Assembly: GCA_000310025.1 (NCBI GenBank)
Contig: FN648473.1
Span: 62,001 to 126,000 of the forward strand
DNA from: Ectocarpus siliculosus
Taxonomy: Eukaryota > Sar > Phaeophyceae > Ectocarpales > Ectocarpaceae
DNA: 64,000 nt
Direction: 5' to 3'
The notes beneath the pieces were generated by a model. That model did not search any database, was not told the origin of the DNA, and was given only the letters and a program-made list of their open reading frames with translations. Numbering within the stretch: position 1 is the first letter of the stretch; the number at the start of each line of letters is the position of its first letter. The translations under genes were made by a program, and so were the position numbers. Below are positions 1-11,570 of the stretch, one piece after another.

Positions 1-385
1 GCCCATCATCCCACCTCCCCGTCGTGCAGTATGCATCATCCAGCGCGCATTCTCCCTCCACTGCTGCTGCTACACAACATGCTACACAACACGTCTAGGG
101 TGTTGTGCTCTCTATTTTATTGGGAATCTCGCTGATTAACCACAAGCAGCTCTGTGTATTGTACAACGTCGTTGATTACACGACCTCTCCGAAGTGAACG
201 TACAGCTGCAACGTTTGCGTTTTGAAAGCGGCAGTGGGTGACTGCAGCTGCGGAGATGAAGTTGAGATTTGTCGTCGGGGAGACTTTTCCCCTCAAAGCT
301 CAAACTCGACACCCGTCGTGTAGCGCGTCTTCTTCTTCAACTGCTACTGCTACAGCTGCCCTTGGCGGATAGATTCTGTCGCGTG

Positions 386-1066
386 TTATGCTTGTCTAGC
401 GGGACAATGCAGCGAGTGTAGGTTATTTTGTGTGTGTTTTGCGCATCGGAGGTGGACTAGAGCATGATTAGAGAGTACAACAAGAGGGGGGTGAAGAGCA
501 AGAAGACGAGAGCGACGGCTTGTAGGAGCATAGATATGTGCCTGAATTACACTTGTTGGGTGTGGTGTCGCTGCGCTTGCTGGTACAACGTACTGTACCG
601 GCATCGCTCCATCTCTGCACCGACCGGAGTTGTAGTGATCTTTTTCGGAGCATCTCGCTCGGGAGATTCTGGTTGATTTGGCTGTTTTCTTCCTGACGAC
701 TGGGGTCCTGCAGTACAGACGGATATGGCACAGCCGCGAGCGTCCCTCCCGCTCATTGCTCGCGTCTGTCACTGCTGTCGAGCAGCTCCGGTTCGAAGCC
801 GACCGCCGTAACCACGTCTGAAAACGTTTCCCAAGCCTATCAAATGGCAAGGTGGTGATGCGTATCATATCCTCCTGGAGGAGGAGGTCAGGGACAAGAT
901 GATAGGACACACGTCGGAGCAGGTGGTCAAAGCTGGCTGTCCTCCAGTTCGATGAAGACATGTTAGAGATGCCTGCGGGTGCAAGGGCTGGGACACAAGG
1001 TGAGAACTTATGTAGCCTGGGGCAAGCCTGCTGCATACTACGTTCCTCGACACATCGGCTAACCAC
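386..1066 (-). CDS. hypothetical protein or exon, unrecognised
   Basis: This is an uninterrupted 226-codon frame on the minus strand, one of the longer frames outside mobile elements. I do not recognise the product. Its middle (about residues 35-110) reads like a globular protein, with alternating hydrophobic and charged residues (LLRRVSYHLVPDLLLQED and FDRLGKRFQTWLRRS). The last third is basic and low-information. No signal peptide or membrane segment is evident. The start is uncertain, because the first in-frame start-like codon is not ATG-specific and a splice acceptor could lie upstream. A frame this long is only mildly unexpected by chance in 64 kb of sequence with this composition, so it may be non-coding. 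No neighbouring gene gives context. Confidence 0.25.
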   Translation of the reverse strand: MVSRCVEERSMQQACPRLHKFSPCVPALAPAGISNMSSSNWRTASFDHLLRRVSYHLVPDLLLQEDMIRITTLPFDRLGKRFQTWLRRSASNRSCSTAVTDASNEREGRSRLCHIRLYCRTPVVRKKTAKSTRISRARCSEKDHYNSGRCRDGAMPVQYVVPASAATPHPTSVIQAHIYAPTSRRSRLLALHPPLVVLSNHALVHLRCAKHTQNNLHSLHCPARQA

Positions 1067-3790
1067 AGGTAGTCACATACACAGACAGGTAAAACAATGT
1101 GCAGATCGCGCAAGTGTTTTCGTTTTCCACGACTGACTGCTGTCTACCGCAGGCTGTACAGATAGGTGGGCAATTTTCCAATCATAATTTGAGCAGAGAG
1201 GACTGCGCGTGGGCTCAAGACTCGAGACAGGTAGTCCCAAGTTTCTGCGTGCACCCAAACCTCTGGAGCAATGGTTGCCATCTTGAGATCATTAATGTTA
1301 GCTTCGGCTCATTGCAGATGAATATCGGGTGCGACCTGTTGTTGGAGCTGGGCCTTCCTTGCCGTTAGAACACAGAGTAGGTGTCACGCCGTAGTGTCTT
1401 GTTGTTTATATCTCTTCGGTCGACAGTTTTCGTCCGTCGAGAGCACGCCACGCATCCCTGTAACTCTTGTGCCCTCGGGGACCGCTGTGCTCCGCCTACC
1501 TTGATGTGAGAATGTGGGCGGCAGTGTGGTTTTTGTTGCTCTCATCATCGCGTCTCCTTGTCCGTGGTGCCACGATGGGATCAACCCTGGGAGACAGGGA
1601 GACTTCGGGAGACCTCGGGAGAATCCATTGGCAACTCTTTCGAGAGGTCGCATGTTGAGAGGGTGATATTGGCTGTACATCGCAGACACTGGAACATCGG
1701 GCGCGCATCCCGTTGTTAATTACAAGTAGGTTTCGCAAGCCTGTCGCTGAATGACCTTTGTTTCCTTCACTTCTTGTTTATCCCAGACACACGCTGACTT
1801 TAGCACTACGGTTTTTATTCCGTTGTTTCTCCAGCAAGCATTTCCAGACAAGACGCGGGGACTTGTCATCAAGAAATCGACGACAGAAGTTAACCTAACG
1901 AACGGCTGTGCGTTTCCGTTCCCTGTTGGAATTTTGCGGCATCGCAGGCATCCACCTTTAGGGTAGCATGTCCCTCACGGCGACTGCGCAAGACGACAGC
2001 AACAAGGGGTAGAAAGCATTGGGTTGCTTCTTGTGCCCGACGTTCGTCGGCCACGACGCCCCACGACTACCGCATGCTTGGCCAGGAGGGAGGAGAGGGA
2101 GGGCAGTGCCGTAAGTAGAGCTGAGCCGTACATCCGCGACGTGAAGGACGATGGGACAGAAAGTTAACACGTACCATGAGGAAGCGCAAATACGGCAAGA
2201 GGACGGGATTGCTCATGAATGTGCCGGCCTTCCACGAGACGGGCGGGATGGCGCGGGACACGAACACTGCTCCGCACTTGAACAACAGTCCGAGCAGCCC
2301 TCCTTAACAGTGGGTGCATCGTGCATTCTTGTGTGTTACAATATCCAGGACGTGCCTGATATTTTTTCCCGTTTTTGTTTTGAGTTTATATGCACACTAA
2401 CGGGCAGTCCCTTCACAATTATTGCTGATCGTAATTTTTTTGCATCTTTGGTATGAAGTGCCGTACAGCTACGACTACGATCCGCTTTGGTGTACCTTGT
2501 TTGCGTATATGATTGTGTCTTGCGCTGTTTTTCCGATTGGTCGGCTGTTGATGTCGTTGGCCGCTACAACCTCGTCAGCGCAGTGGTCCTCATGACATTC
2601 TATATCTTGATAATTGAGGCACTAACTTGTCCTAATGGCTTTGGTTGTTCATCACGTTCCGTTGATCCCATTGCTTCACTTTTCCTTCATTCACTCTCGA
2701 ATACAGGCGCAGCCTATGACCGAATCAAGCTTGGACTACATTATACCGACGCCGCCTCGCGATTTATATTGCGAATAAGCAGAGCATGCACCGTCCCTAT
2801 TTATTCCGTCTACTCTTCTTGAGGTCTTCTTGTTTTGCTAGGACGGGTAAATGCCGTGTTGCTTCACTATTCGGTGTGCGTTTGTTGCAAGGTATGATGT
2901 ACCTTGGTATTTGCTAAAAGGGATAGTTTGAAATATTTTCGAGGAATACTTGTCCTTGAAGCTTGTGCTCGCGGCCCTTGTGTGTGCACGAACATTTCGG
3001 AGATGCGGTGGCCGTCGCCAGCTTCCATACCACCGGTAGACCACCGAACAACGTGTACACTCGGGCATCAAAACCGCTTGAATGGTGAACGAGAAATTTG
3101 CCATTGCGAAGCACCCTTCGAAGTACATCCATTCTGGCGTGCACTGCAGCAATAGGCCTGTGCACTCACGTTCTCAGTTGGGAGGATCAAGGCGGGAGGG
3201 GAGGTGTCAGGGATATTCATTACGTGTCCATGTAGATAGTAGCGAGGTTCTATCCCTTGTGTGTTCGCTGCAGGTAATAACGACAACAGTCGTACCTACC
3301 AAAGATTGTGTGTGCACGCTAGGTCCGTATACCGGTATCAGCAGCCAGCAGTAGCTAGCAGTGCAGTTATAGTAGAGCAGAGACCCCACCTACGGGACTT
3401 TCGGCAAATGACCAGAATACTTTTCGCGGGAATCCCAACAGTCGACATTGTTTTTGTGTTTCCACTGTAGTGATTAAGAGCTGGGCCGCGCGCCTCTCTC
3501 CCTCACTCTCATCTTTCACCATCAAAACCTGGCCTTGAAGTCAGCCAGTAACAACGACATCAACGGCATATTGTATCTCATCGTTTTGAGGGTCACTCAG
3601 CAGTGTTCCACCTCTCGCATACAGCAGGGTGTCTTGCTTCTCAGCGAGCACTGAGCTTTCCGAAGTGGTCCAGCCCGACGCGCTACCGCTGCAAGCTTTT
3701 CACCAAGAGAGGGTACGAAGTTACCACCACCCCCGAACACTAGAAAAGGCCATAAAAGAAACAGGCGCTACTAACGAATATATGTGAAAT
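1067..3790. other. no recognisable gene or repeat
   Basis: I see only short overlapping frames on both strands and no domain, tRNA or repeat shared with the rest of the window. The frame at 2487-2822 (+) is hydrophobic in its first half, but it starts at a non-ATG codon and has no family signature. Confidence 0.5.
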
Positions 3791-6737
3791 TCTGAAGGTT
3801 TAGCTTCAGTCTCATCGTTCAATATCCGTGGAAGTTTCGCATGCCCATCCCCTTGCCCGACCCTGTCTCAAATGGCGATCTCGAGCTACATTGTTACTCT
3901 CGTGGCGCCCGAAGTATGGTTCGGTAGGCAATCGCAAACCATTACCCCTCCCCGAGTTTCAGTAGCTTCCACCTGCTGTGGCTGACACGACTCGCCCTGG
4001 ACTGTTCCTTGTCTGTGTCGCCATGGGATCCGCCGGTTGAACAGCGAAAGAGGGTCCTGCGTGCTGCGTGCCACAATCTTTTTATTTTTTTGTCACTGTC
4101 TTCGTGGGTGACCATGCGGCTGTTACTGAATTGCTTTAGTCTCTGTCGCTTTGGGCTGCACGCATTGCTCGCGTAGGCGTTGCTCGCGTAGTAGGCGATG
4201 CGCGTCACTTACTTTTCGCCTGTTGCAACAGCAGCACAACAGTTGAAGAGACAGGCAACAGCAGCCCTTTTCTTTCTGTTGCTGCATACGCATGGGTGGT
4301 ATCCATCGCACAGTCTAAGCGGCATATGCATGTGGTGTGGAACACATCGTATAAGCGTGTTGCCTTCTTGGAGTCACTGCGTAGTCAGTCGTAACTTGAG
4401 CCATAAGGTAGATGGCAGCACAATCATACTTACAAAAGTGAGGTGTGTGGCAACGGATAGTTCGCACCTTCGTGCAGCGGTGCACATCTATCGCGGACGG
4501 ACTTGATACTACTGTAGTTCGTCCGTGTACAGCAGTGGTCATGTTCGTTTTTGTTCTCACTTCGTCACAGAAGATGAAAGTCCGCACTGTTCTTTGGTTG
4601 TGTTGCTGAGCCCACATCGGATACCGCTGCCGTTACACATGTCTGACAGCCTGCAGTGGGCCAAAGGGACGAGAGTGGGACCCTTGTCTGCTCTCCCCTC
4701 TCTTCTTTGTTGTCTACCTTGAGTGGGTGTCTTTTCGAGAATGGATTCCTTGTCTGCTCTCCGCTCTCTTCTTTGTTGTCTACCTACAGTACCTGTCTCT
4801 CTCTCGCCTTTTGCCGGTTGGTGGGGTCCCAACAACATCGAACTACGTCAACCGCACGTGGTTTCGCTTCTTGCTCAGTAAGAGCCTACCCGTGCACCCG
4901 GCTGCTGCAAGTGAGGCGATTTGCACTACCTGTTTATGTCAGGAGATGGACTTTGGCCCTACCTAATACTGGCCATGCAGTGCTAAGTAACATCTTCCAA
5001 CGGCCCACAGCGAGCGACGAACAGGTTGGGTTTTCTATGCTTCTTGGCCTCCTCCCCCAAGCCTGTCGCCTGGCTCACTTGTTGTCTTGATGTTTTTCTT
5101 TCTTCATGCTTTGTTTTTTGGGGTCCCCCAGCCACCCACCCACCCTTCATTATATTATTAAATTTTGGTGGAAAGGGTGTCACTTGCCATGTTCATGAAC
5201 GACTGTGCCCCGCACGATTTACTCGCACCCCGTTCATTGTCAACACAAGAACACCACATTCTCTGATTTCTCAGCACATCAGTCTTGTACAATGCCCACC
5301 GACACGTCAAAGGCTTGGGGAATTTCTAAGTTTCAGATTCAGTATCATCGTTCGATATCTGTACAAGTTTCATTCGCATGCCCCACCCCTTGTCCGACCG
5401 GGTCTAAAATGCTGATCTCGAGCTACAGTGCCATTCTCGTGGCGCCTCGAGTATGGTTTGGTGTGGAATCGCAAATCATGAGCCGTCCCCGAGTTTGAGC
5501 AGCTTCCGCCTCCTGTGGCCGGTAAGAGTCGGCCTTGACTGTTCCTTGCCTCTTTGACCATGAAGACGGCTGGTTCAACAGCGAAAGAGGGTCCTGCGTG
5601 CTGCGCGCCACATCTTTGTTCTTCATTTTTTTTGCGTTTGTTCTTGAGTGACCGTTGTACACATGCGGCGGCTGCTGCCGCGGTTGCTGCTGTTATGCTC
5701 GGAATGTGCTGCAATTGGTCGCAAGGTTATCGTAGTCAGGTTTGACAACAGTCTGCCCTTTCGTGTAGCGGTAGCTGTGCGCATCTATCGCGACGGCAAG
5801 CGCATTGACATAATCAGAGATAACAGTTCGTCCGTCGTCCTTCTACGTATGTAGTCTACACAGACAACAGATTCTCGTGTTCTTTTTTGTTGCCACTTTA
5901 TACCACAGAAAAGAGAGAAAATCTCCACAGTTCGGAAACAACGACTATTTGTTTTTTGTGTTTGTTGTTGCTGAGCGCACATCAGATGTCGCCATTCGTT
6001 ACACGTGTTGAAGCCTGCGGTCGGCCATAAGGATCAGAGTGAGTGTCTTCTCGAGAGTATATCATGCCTTGTCTTCTCGAGTCTCTCTTCATTTAGTGTA
6101 TCTCTCTCTCTCTCTGACGCACTTCACCGTTAGCGTCCCAACAACATCGAACGTCAGCGGCAACCGTTTCGCTTCTTGCCGAGTAGGAGGCCACCCGTGT
6201 ACCCGGCAGCTGCATGTGAGGCGATGGCTGCTGCCTCTTTCCGTCAAGCAATGGGTATGGCCCCTAGTGTTCGCTGCATGCAGTGCTATGTGACAGCTTC
6301 CAGCGGTTCGGAGCGGCGGCTCTGCGGTGGTTTTTCGCCGGTGAGGCCCCCAGAACAACGCGAACCTCGACTGTTTCATTGGTTTGGGGTCCCCATCCAC
6401 CCACCCATGGATTTCAGCAGTTTTCGCTGGGGGGATGTTTTTCTTGCCATGTCCATGACGCGTTGCCCCGAGTGAGTACTGTGAAACTTCAGCTTCAGTC
6501 TCATAGTTCGATATCCGTGGGTGAATGGAACTTTCATTCGCATGCCCCACCCCTTGCCCGACGGGGTCTAAAATGCTGATCTCGAGCTACAGCGCAAATC
6601 TCGTGGTGCCTCGAGTATTGTTCAGTGTGGAATCGCAAATCATGAGCCGTCCCCGAGTTTGAGCAGCTTCCGCCTCCTGTGGCCGGCAAGAGTCGGCCTT
6701 TACTGTTCCTTGCCTGTTTCGCCATGGAAACGGCCGG

Positions 6738-7195
6738 TTGCTGTTGTTGTTGTTGTTGTTGTTGTTGTCGTTGTTGTCTTCACATTAATAACCGTTCCGA
6801 TCTCTCTCTACCTAGTACCTTCGTATGTCCGTACTGATCCAACACTCGACGCGGTCGATTCCCGTGGTCACAGGTTACCTTACCCTAAGAAGGGACACTC
6901 AAATAATCTGGCCCCGAGGGGTACGCAAGTCAATAGAAATCAACGACAGATATTCTGGAGTCCTCCACTCCCTCTGCGCGCTATGCGAGGTATCAACTGA
7001 GACTAGCAGTCACTATCTATATCATGGGCCGGAGAGAAAGAGGTACACCCCCTTGGTTCAATCTTGGTACTTCACAACGCAAGCAGGGACAAGGCCATCT
7101 GGCACAGAAAAAGAGAGAAAAAAAGGGAACAAAGAGAAAAAAAAGGAAACAGTACGAAAAAAGAGAAAATAAAATGAAAATAAAATGAAAATGGG
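6738..7195 (-). mobile_element. Y1: retroposon copy ending in (AAC)n, reversed
   Basis: This is the reverse complement of the sequence at 24766-25057 joined to 31267-31402. It begins on the plus strand as a (TGT)n tract at about 6741-6775, which is the 3' tail, and ends in a pyrimidine-rich 5' region (7110-7195 as purines). A 3' simple-repeat tail together with copies that start at different internal points suggests a LINE/SINE-type retroposon. No reverse transcriptase is present. It interrupts the third block of X1 at about 6735. Confidence 0.6.
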
Positions 7196-7382
7196 CGAGG
7201 ACAAAGAGGGACCAGGCCGAAAATAACAAGAAATAAGAGGCAGGACCAGGCACACGGCGGACAGACCACTAACGAACAAGCACACACGCAAACATGGCCA
7301 CCAACCAGCGATACATTGTAATGGTACGTCATCACTAATTGGGGGTTGGTGCAATGGTGCAGCGTTGGGGGGGGGGAATTGG

Positions 7383-7811
7383 CTAAAATAAATTCAATCT
7401 GGCACGTATCGTGCCACTCGGTCCGTCTCTTCTCGTTTGCTTTCTTCCCTCGCCGTCTCGTCCGTCTCCTGCCCCCCTCCCGCCCCATTGGTTGTTGTCT
7501 TGTGGTTTCGTTTGAGCGCTCGTTGTCGGCTGGCCTCGTTCTTCCTTCTCGTGCCAGGAGGTCATGAACCTCTCAGCTCCCTGCAGCACCGCCGCATGCC
7601 AGGGTACTCCCCCCTCCACCTTCGCGGCTTCCGTCCACCTTGACTTCGGTGCCGTGTCTTTCGGTACCGGGATTCCGAGACAACATGGATCGGTTTTCGA
7701 AGATCCGTAGTCGGCCCCGAATGTCTTCAGGTCGTCGAGCACACACTTCGGTCCGTTTTGTTCCTGTCCCCACGTACGTGGCTTGTCCCCCCCCGCCCGC
7801 TCGCCGAGCAT
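7383..7811 (-). CDS. mobile-element-like hypothetical protein
   Basis: This is a 142-codon frame starting at an ATG at 7811. A stop lies five codons upstream, so the N-terminus is probably real. The first 85 residues look like a folded protein: VLDDLKTFGADYGS, then PKSRWTEAAKVEGGVPWH, then AERFMTSWHEKEE. The remainder is Gln/Gly/Arg-rich and disordered (QDNNQWGGRGAGDGRDG). The composition and the 'ERFM-SWH-KEE' style resemble short reading frames I associate with mobile elements in brown-algal genomes. That is recollection, not a database match. It lies inside X1 on the opposite strand, between Y1 and the X1 3' end, and probably arrived as cargo or a further insertion. Its biochemical role is unknown. 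Confidence 0.4.
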   Translation of the reverse strand: MLGERAGGDKPRTWGQEQNGPKCVLDDLKTFGADYGSSKTDPCCLGIPVPKDTAPKSRWTEAAKVEGGVPWHAAVLQGAERFMTSWHEKEERGQPTTSAQTKPQDNNQWGGRGAGDGRDGEGRKQTRRDGPSGTIRARLNLF

Positions 7812-8229
7812 CAGTCGTTTCGGGAGTTACCCGTCCGGCTGCCTTGCCAGTGCTCCCGCGAACAGAAGGCGTCGTTGTCGGATCGTGGCTTCAACGCTCT
7901 GGCATTCGATAAGAGGCTACCCGTGCATCCGGCTGCTACATGAGGAGCGATGGGCGTTATGCCATGCAGTGGACTTGGGCCCTACCTAACGTTTGCGCAT
8001 ATGCAGCTCTATGTGAGAATTTCCAGCGGTCCAGAGGGAGCAGCAACGGTGGTTTTTCTATGCTCTCTTTTGCCTCCTCCCTGAAGTCTGACGCGCCTGG
8101 CTCTTCTGTTCGCTTCATTCTTTCTTATATTTTTCATGCTTTGTTTTTTTTGGGTCCCCAGGTTCCCCTGTGTGCTCATCGGGCGTGTTCTTGGTGTCTC
8201 CCCTGATTGTCACCCACTGAAAAAATCGG

Positions 8230-8278
8230 AAGCTTCAGACACGCAACACGACGATAGTCGTCGAGTTGCCATACACAA
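8230..8278 (+). repeat. X-family 3' terminus: subterminal inverted repeat and hairpin
   Basis: AAGCTTCAGA (8230-8239) mirrors the family 5' end. The perfect 6-bp stem CGACGA/TCGTCG with loop TAG lies at 8249-8263, and the element ends about 15 nt later. The same arrangement occurs at 29703-29749 and 56214-56263 with loop TAC. Stem conservation supports a structural role in rolling-circle transposition. Confidence 0.6.
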
Positions 8279-8829
8279 TTCGATACATCGGGTTCATTCA
8301 TGTGCGTGCAGGTCGAGATTGTGACAAGTTATTTTGATGCCACTATGTGGGCATATTCAAGATGCCACTATGTCGGGCCACCCACATGGATGGGCTTTCA
8401 GTGCCCTCTCTCTTCGTTCAGGGCCTTTTGCGGCTGTTATTTTGGGGAGCGCTCGGGAAACATGTGCATCAGACCATCCGGCCGAACATATGCTGTAGTT
8501 TTTAAGCGTCTACAGGATGACTTGTGGTTAGGGTCGGTATTAGTTGGGTTAGCTTCTTCGGGTTGGGCTTTGTTGGCTCAATGTACTACGGTGTGCATGG
8601 ATACATACACAGCTCGTGTATAATATCTTTCCGTTTGCGTCAGTTGCTGACTGCGGGGCCCCGCCCGTCCTTGCCGCGTGACTCTCCGTTCTTTTCTCAA
8701 GTGGAACGGGTGTCGTTTTCCTTCGTTGGCGAATAAGGTGTGTCCGGTGAAAGCGAGCTTGGGACTAGCACGCCGACCGTACTCGTCGGCTTGCTTTGGA
8801 AACAATATTGTTAACCCGTCCATCTAACA
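8279..8829. other. no recognisable gene
   Basis: There is a short plus frame with a Phe/Ser/Val-rich composition, but no feature I can support. Confidence 0.5.
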
Positions 8830-9259
8830 CCCATGGGTCACCCGTGGGCGGCCCATGCGCACGTCATGGTCCACCCATGGGCTGCCCACCATGGGTGACC
8901 CATGGGCACGACCATGAGTGGCCATTGAAGTGCCCACCGCGGGCACTTCGACCTAGACCTTAGCCACCTTCACACCAACCTGGAACTTCAGCAACTAGCG
9001 CCAACCTAGCACGTGTCGTGTGGGCTTGGCGAAAGGGTTGCGATTGGCGTTAGGGATATTTGCCGCTTACATGTAGTAGTACTGGTTTCAAAGCAGAAAA
9101 CTGGTACGGTTGAAGGGCTCTTGTTGGCCGCCCATGGGCTTCCCATGGGCTCCCCATGGGCCGCCCTCGGGCTACCCATTGGCACGCTCAAGGGCAACGA
9201 AACGGGCCCATAGGTGACCCATGCGTGACCCGTGGGTCCCCCATGGGAGTCCCATGGGT
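8830..9259. repeat. cluster of CCCATGGG palindromes
   Basis: The perfect 8-bp palindrome CCCATGGG occurs at least eight times in two groups, 8830-8915 and 9129-9256. Many near-matches lie between (CCCGTGGG, CCCATTGG, CCCTCGGG), spaced about 9-12 bp apart in the dense stretches. The pattern looks like a decayed tandem of a short palindromic unit rather than coding sequence. Confidence 0.7.
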
Positions 9260-9329
9260 TGTTCGGGAGAACTATAGAAAGTGTGGGAGACCCCAGTATA
9301 CGTGCATCTGGGTCGGTAGCATCATGTGA

Positions 9330-9562
9330 CAGGCACGACACGCGAACGGCTGTTAGCATCGCATCGTAGCATTGTTTGACGTCGCAGGAGGTATCCCATC
9401 CAGTCATGGTCGTCGCCGTTGGAGAACGTTCTCCGGTGTCTGGTCCATACTGCCGTAACCAAAAACAATTTCGAGCTATACAATACATTTTATTCATGCT
9501 AAATGGATCACGTCACGACGACCATCCTGTGAGTATATACACAACATGATAACATGATCTCT
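9330..9562 (+). repeat. W1: dispersed repeat copy
   Basis: This is similar to two tandem copies at 31570-32290. Shared landmarks are GGTATCCCATCCAGT, TGGTCCATACTGC and the closing ATCACGTCACGACGACCATC followed by CTGTGAGTATATA. It is non-coding and no termini could be defined. Confidence 0.6.
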
Positions 9563-9674
9563 CCCTTCTTCGTTTCTCGAGTCATGTCACCTTGTTTATT
9601 CTACCTTGCATACAACAACCAAAGCTGTACTATGTCAAGTTGCAATCAATCTATGCTACATCGTGATTAAACTG

Positions 9675-9935
9675 AAAAATGTATTGACAATTGCCGCACC
9701 GAGTGCAGGATGGATTGGTGACGAGCGTCTCGTGGTATGGGAATAGTGCTTGGAACACGAAATTTGCAGCATTCACGAAATGAGATTAATGATGCTCGAG
9801 AGGTCCCGAAATGCATCTAAGTGGTTGAGAGCATCGACCAGCGCGCCAAACGTCGGCCGTTCTCCCAGGACCTACTCGACCTCTTTCACCTTATGCCCCC
9901 CCCGCCCACTGAGGACGGGGTGGGTGGTTCTTCAC
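9675..9935 (+). repeat. V1: dispersed repeat copy
   Basis: This is a direct-orientation relative of 57897-58115. Both run from AAAATGTAT through GATTGGTGACG, AACACGAA, AGCATCGACC, CGTCGGCCGTTCTC and CCTACTCGACCTCT to a C-rich run. No open frame is shared, so the conservation is of a repeat and not a protein. Confidence 0.6.
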
Positions 9936-11011
9936 CCTGGGAATGGAATATATTTTAGGTATTGTAGTACCTGCAGTACGCTCGTGCGTTGTTTCGTTGT
10001 TACCATTGGGACGTTTACGACAAACCAGCAGTGTCGAGTGGGGGCGCCAGTGTGATGTACAGAGGGGGGGGGGTCATCACCAGAACATACCTGACGAGAA
10101 CGTCTTGCGTTGGGAATGCAACACTGGCTTAACGTATGCCTCAGAGCTCAGACGTTCCATACGTATCATGCCCCAGCCGTCGAATTGATCCGTCACGTGG
10201 TTTTTCTTTCATGCTGGTATAGGCCTCACTCCAATTATGGAACTCTGGTCATGGGCGCGTGGCGCTACGAATGTTGCAGACATGCAGGGCACTGGAGTCT
10301 CTCTCTGCCGGGCATTAGAAGGTAGGCACGGAAGTATGCAGATCTTTGAGAAGCCGAGAGGGGCTGTAGGCACCAAGTTGAGTCCAACAAGAATTTACAT
10401 AGTAGTGATTTTGTTCTGCGTTATTGGCCACCACGACCCTACATCAAAGGTTGCAAGACAATGCTCCATGTAGAGTTTCGTCCAGCAGCCAGAGAAGAAA
10501 CGAAAAAATCGAAACAAAGATACGAACAGGTGTTCTGGTCATACAGTTGGCTGACTCCACACCTCACGACGCTGTTGTAATACCATGATTGCATTACCAA
10601 CGATGTGACTCAAACACACAACCTGAGCCGCAAATCGACGATTTTGCTGACCTTCGTGAAACGTCACGCCACGCTTTTCTGGTTTCTGGAACGAAGTTTA
10701 TTGGGAAAGGCGAAATAAAGTATATATGTAATTCTGGCTCGTTAGGTAGCAGCATCCCCCGCCCCTCTTCATGACATTTCCTTTGCTTGCCGTTGGTGGT
10801 ACTAAAACACGCTATGAGACTCTCCCGCGTGCCAGCGAGTTATTTGGCAGAGATCGGTTCGAAATTTAACCGGATTGCTCATGGTCGCGGCCTTGACTTG
10901 GACAGGTGTTGACGGCTCACAGACAATCAGATTTCCGGCTTGGTACGCTTGCCATGGTGGTGGCGAGAACGACACGGTCGTTTGTTCCTCGACCGATAGT
11001 GTGTACGAGCA
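9936..11011. other. no recognisable gene
   Basis: This is anonymous sequence with only short frames and a G-run near 10065. Nothing is shared with other parts of the window. Confidence 0.45.
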
Positions 11012-11413
11012 TCAGACGTCAGCATCTAACGAAAACTGGTCGTCCGTCTTCTCGACAACGAACTTGCGGTTCATGACGGTGCGATTGGTTTTCAGGAGTA
11101 CCGCATCGTGGCCATGTAAGGCGTACGCCGTTGTTGGTGTCGCCTCTCTCCATGAACGAAGGCAACCTGTTGCAACACCACACGGGGTACAAGTCGTAGA
11201 ATTTTTAGACATCGGTAAAAAATCCGGAAAAGGGTGCGCCCCACTCGAACCCCTCGTACACGATTGACAGGTAGTGATGTTGGTGTCATTGGTCCCAACA
11301 GAGAGACGATCGACGTGAACATTTGGACCGTTGGCCGCGCAGACTGTTGAAAATTGTAGACATTTTTCGACGACGACAGAGGTTTCTCGGTGCAGCGTTG
11401 TTAAAAGATTCAT
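11012..11413 (-). CDS. hypothetical gene fragment, Cys/Thr-rich
   Basis: This is a 133-codon minus-strand frame ending at a stop at 11012. It is Cys/Thr-rich in the middle (TNITTCQSCTRGSSGAH, then STTCTPCGVATGC) and ends in a charged tail, so it could be a secreted or metal-binding protein fragment. No signal peptide is visible at the apparent start, and an upstream exon is possible. Competing frames on both strands across the same bases weaken the call. I do not recognise the family. Confidence 0.22.
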   Translation of the reverse strand: MNLLTTLHRETSVVVEKCLQFSTVCAANGPNVHVDRLSVGTNDTNITTCQSCTRGSSGAHPFPDFLPMSKNSTTCTPCGVATGCLRSWREATPTTAYALHGHDAVLLKTNRTVMNRKFVVEKTDDQFSLDADV

Positions 11414-11500
11414 TGCAGCTTAAACCGTTCGAGGGTACTCGTTGCATCCCGTACACCGTTAAGCGACTATGGTAGGAACAGAAACTGAGCAACTCTCAAA

Positions 11501-11570
11501 TGGCATTCGAACCCCCGACCTCACCATGATGAAGGGGTACGAACATACCAAGTGAATCACTGGAGTGACC
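11501..11570 (-). mobile_element. S1: tRNA-like SINE head
   Basis: On the minus strand the segment reads GGTCACTCCAGTGATTCACT at its start. It holds a type-2 pol III A-box-like stretch (GTGATTCACTTGG) and, about 40 nt on, a B box (GGGGGTTCGAATGCC). Spacing fits a tRNA. The acceptor arms do not pair and no clean anticodon arm forms, so this is a tRNA-derived retroposon head or tRNA pseudogene rather than a working tRNA. Confidence 0.5.

Larger units (their letters stand above)
3791..8278 (+). mobile_element. X1: Helentron/HINE-like non-autonomous element
   Basis: This is a large repeat with no coding capacity of its own. The 5' end TCTGAAGG follows a T, and the same start is seen at 25359 and 40336. 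The 3' end has a subterminal AAGCTTCAGA (8230-8239), complementary to the family 5' end TCTGAAGC. It is followed by the hairpin CGACGA-TAG-TCGTCG (8249-8263), then GTTGCCATACACAA, and the flank begins with T. Asymmetric inverted repeats, a 3' hairpin and T|T insertion are the signature of Helentrons and their non-autonomous HINE derivatives. Inside, blocks beginning with a CTTCAGTCTCAT-like motif recur near 3806, 5340 and 6497, so the body is an imperfect tandem of units of about 1.2-1.5 kb. Retroposon Y1 and a minus-strand frame lie in the right half. No Rep or helicase frame is present. Confidence 0.62.
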
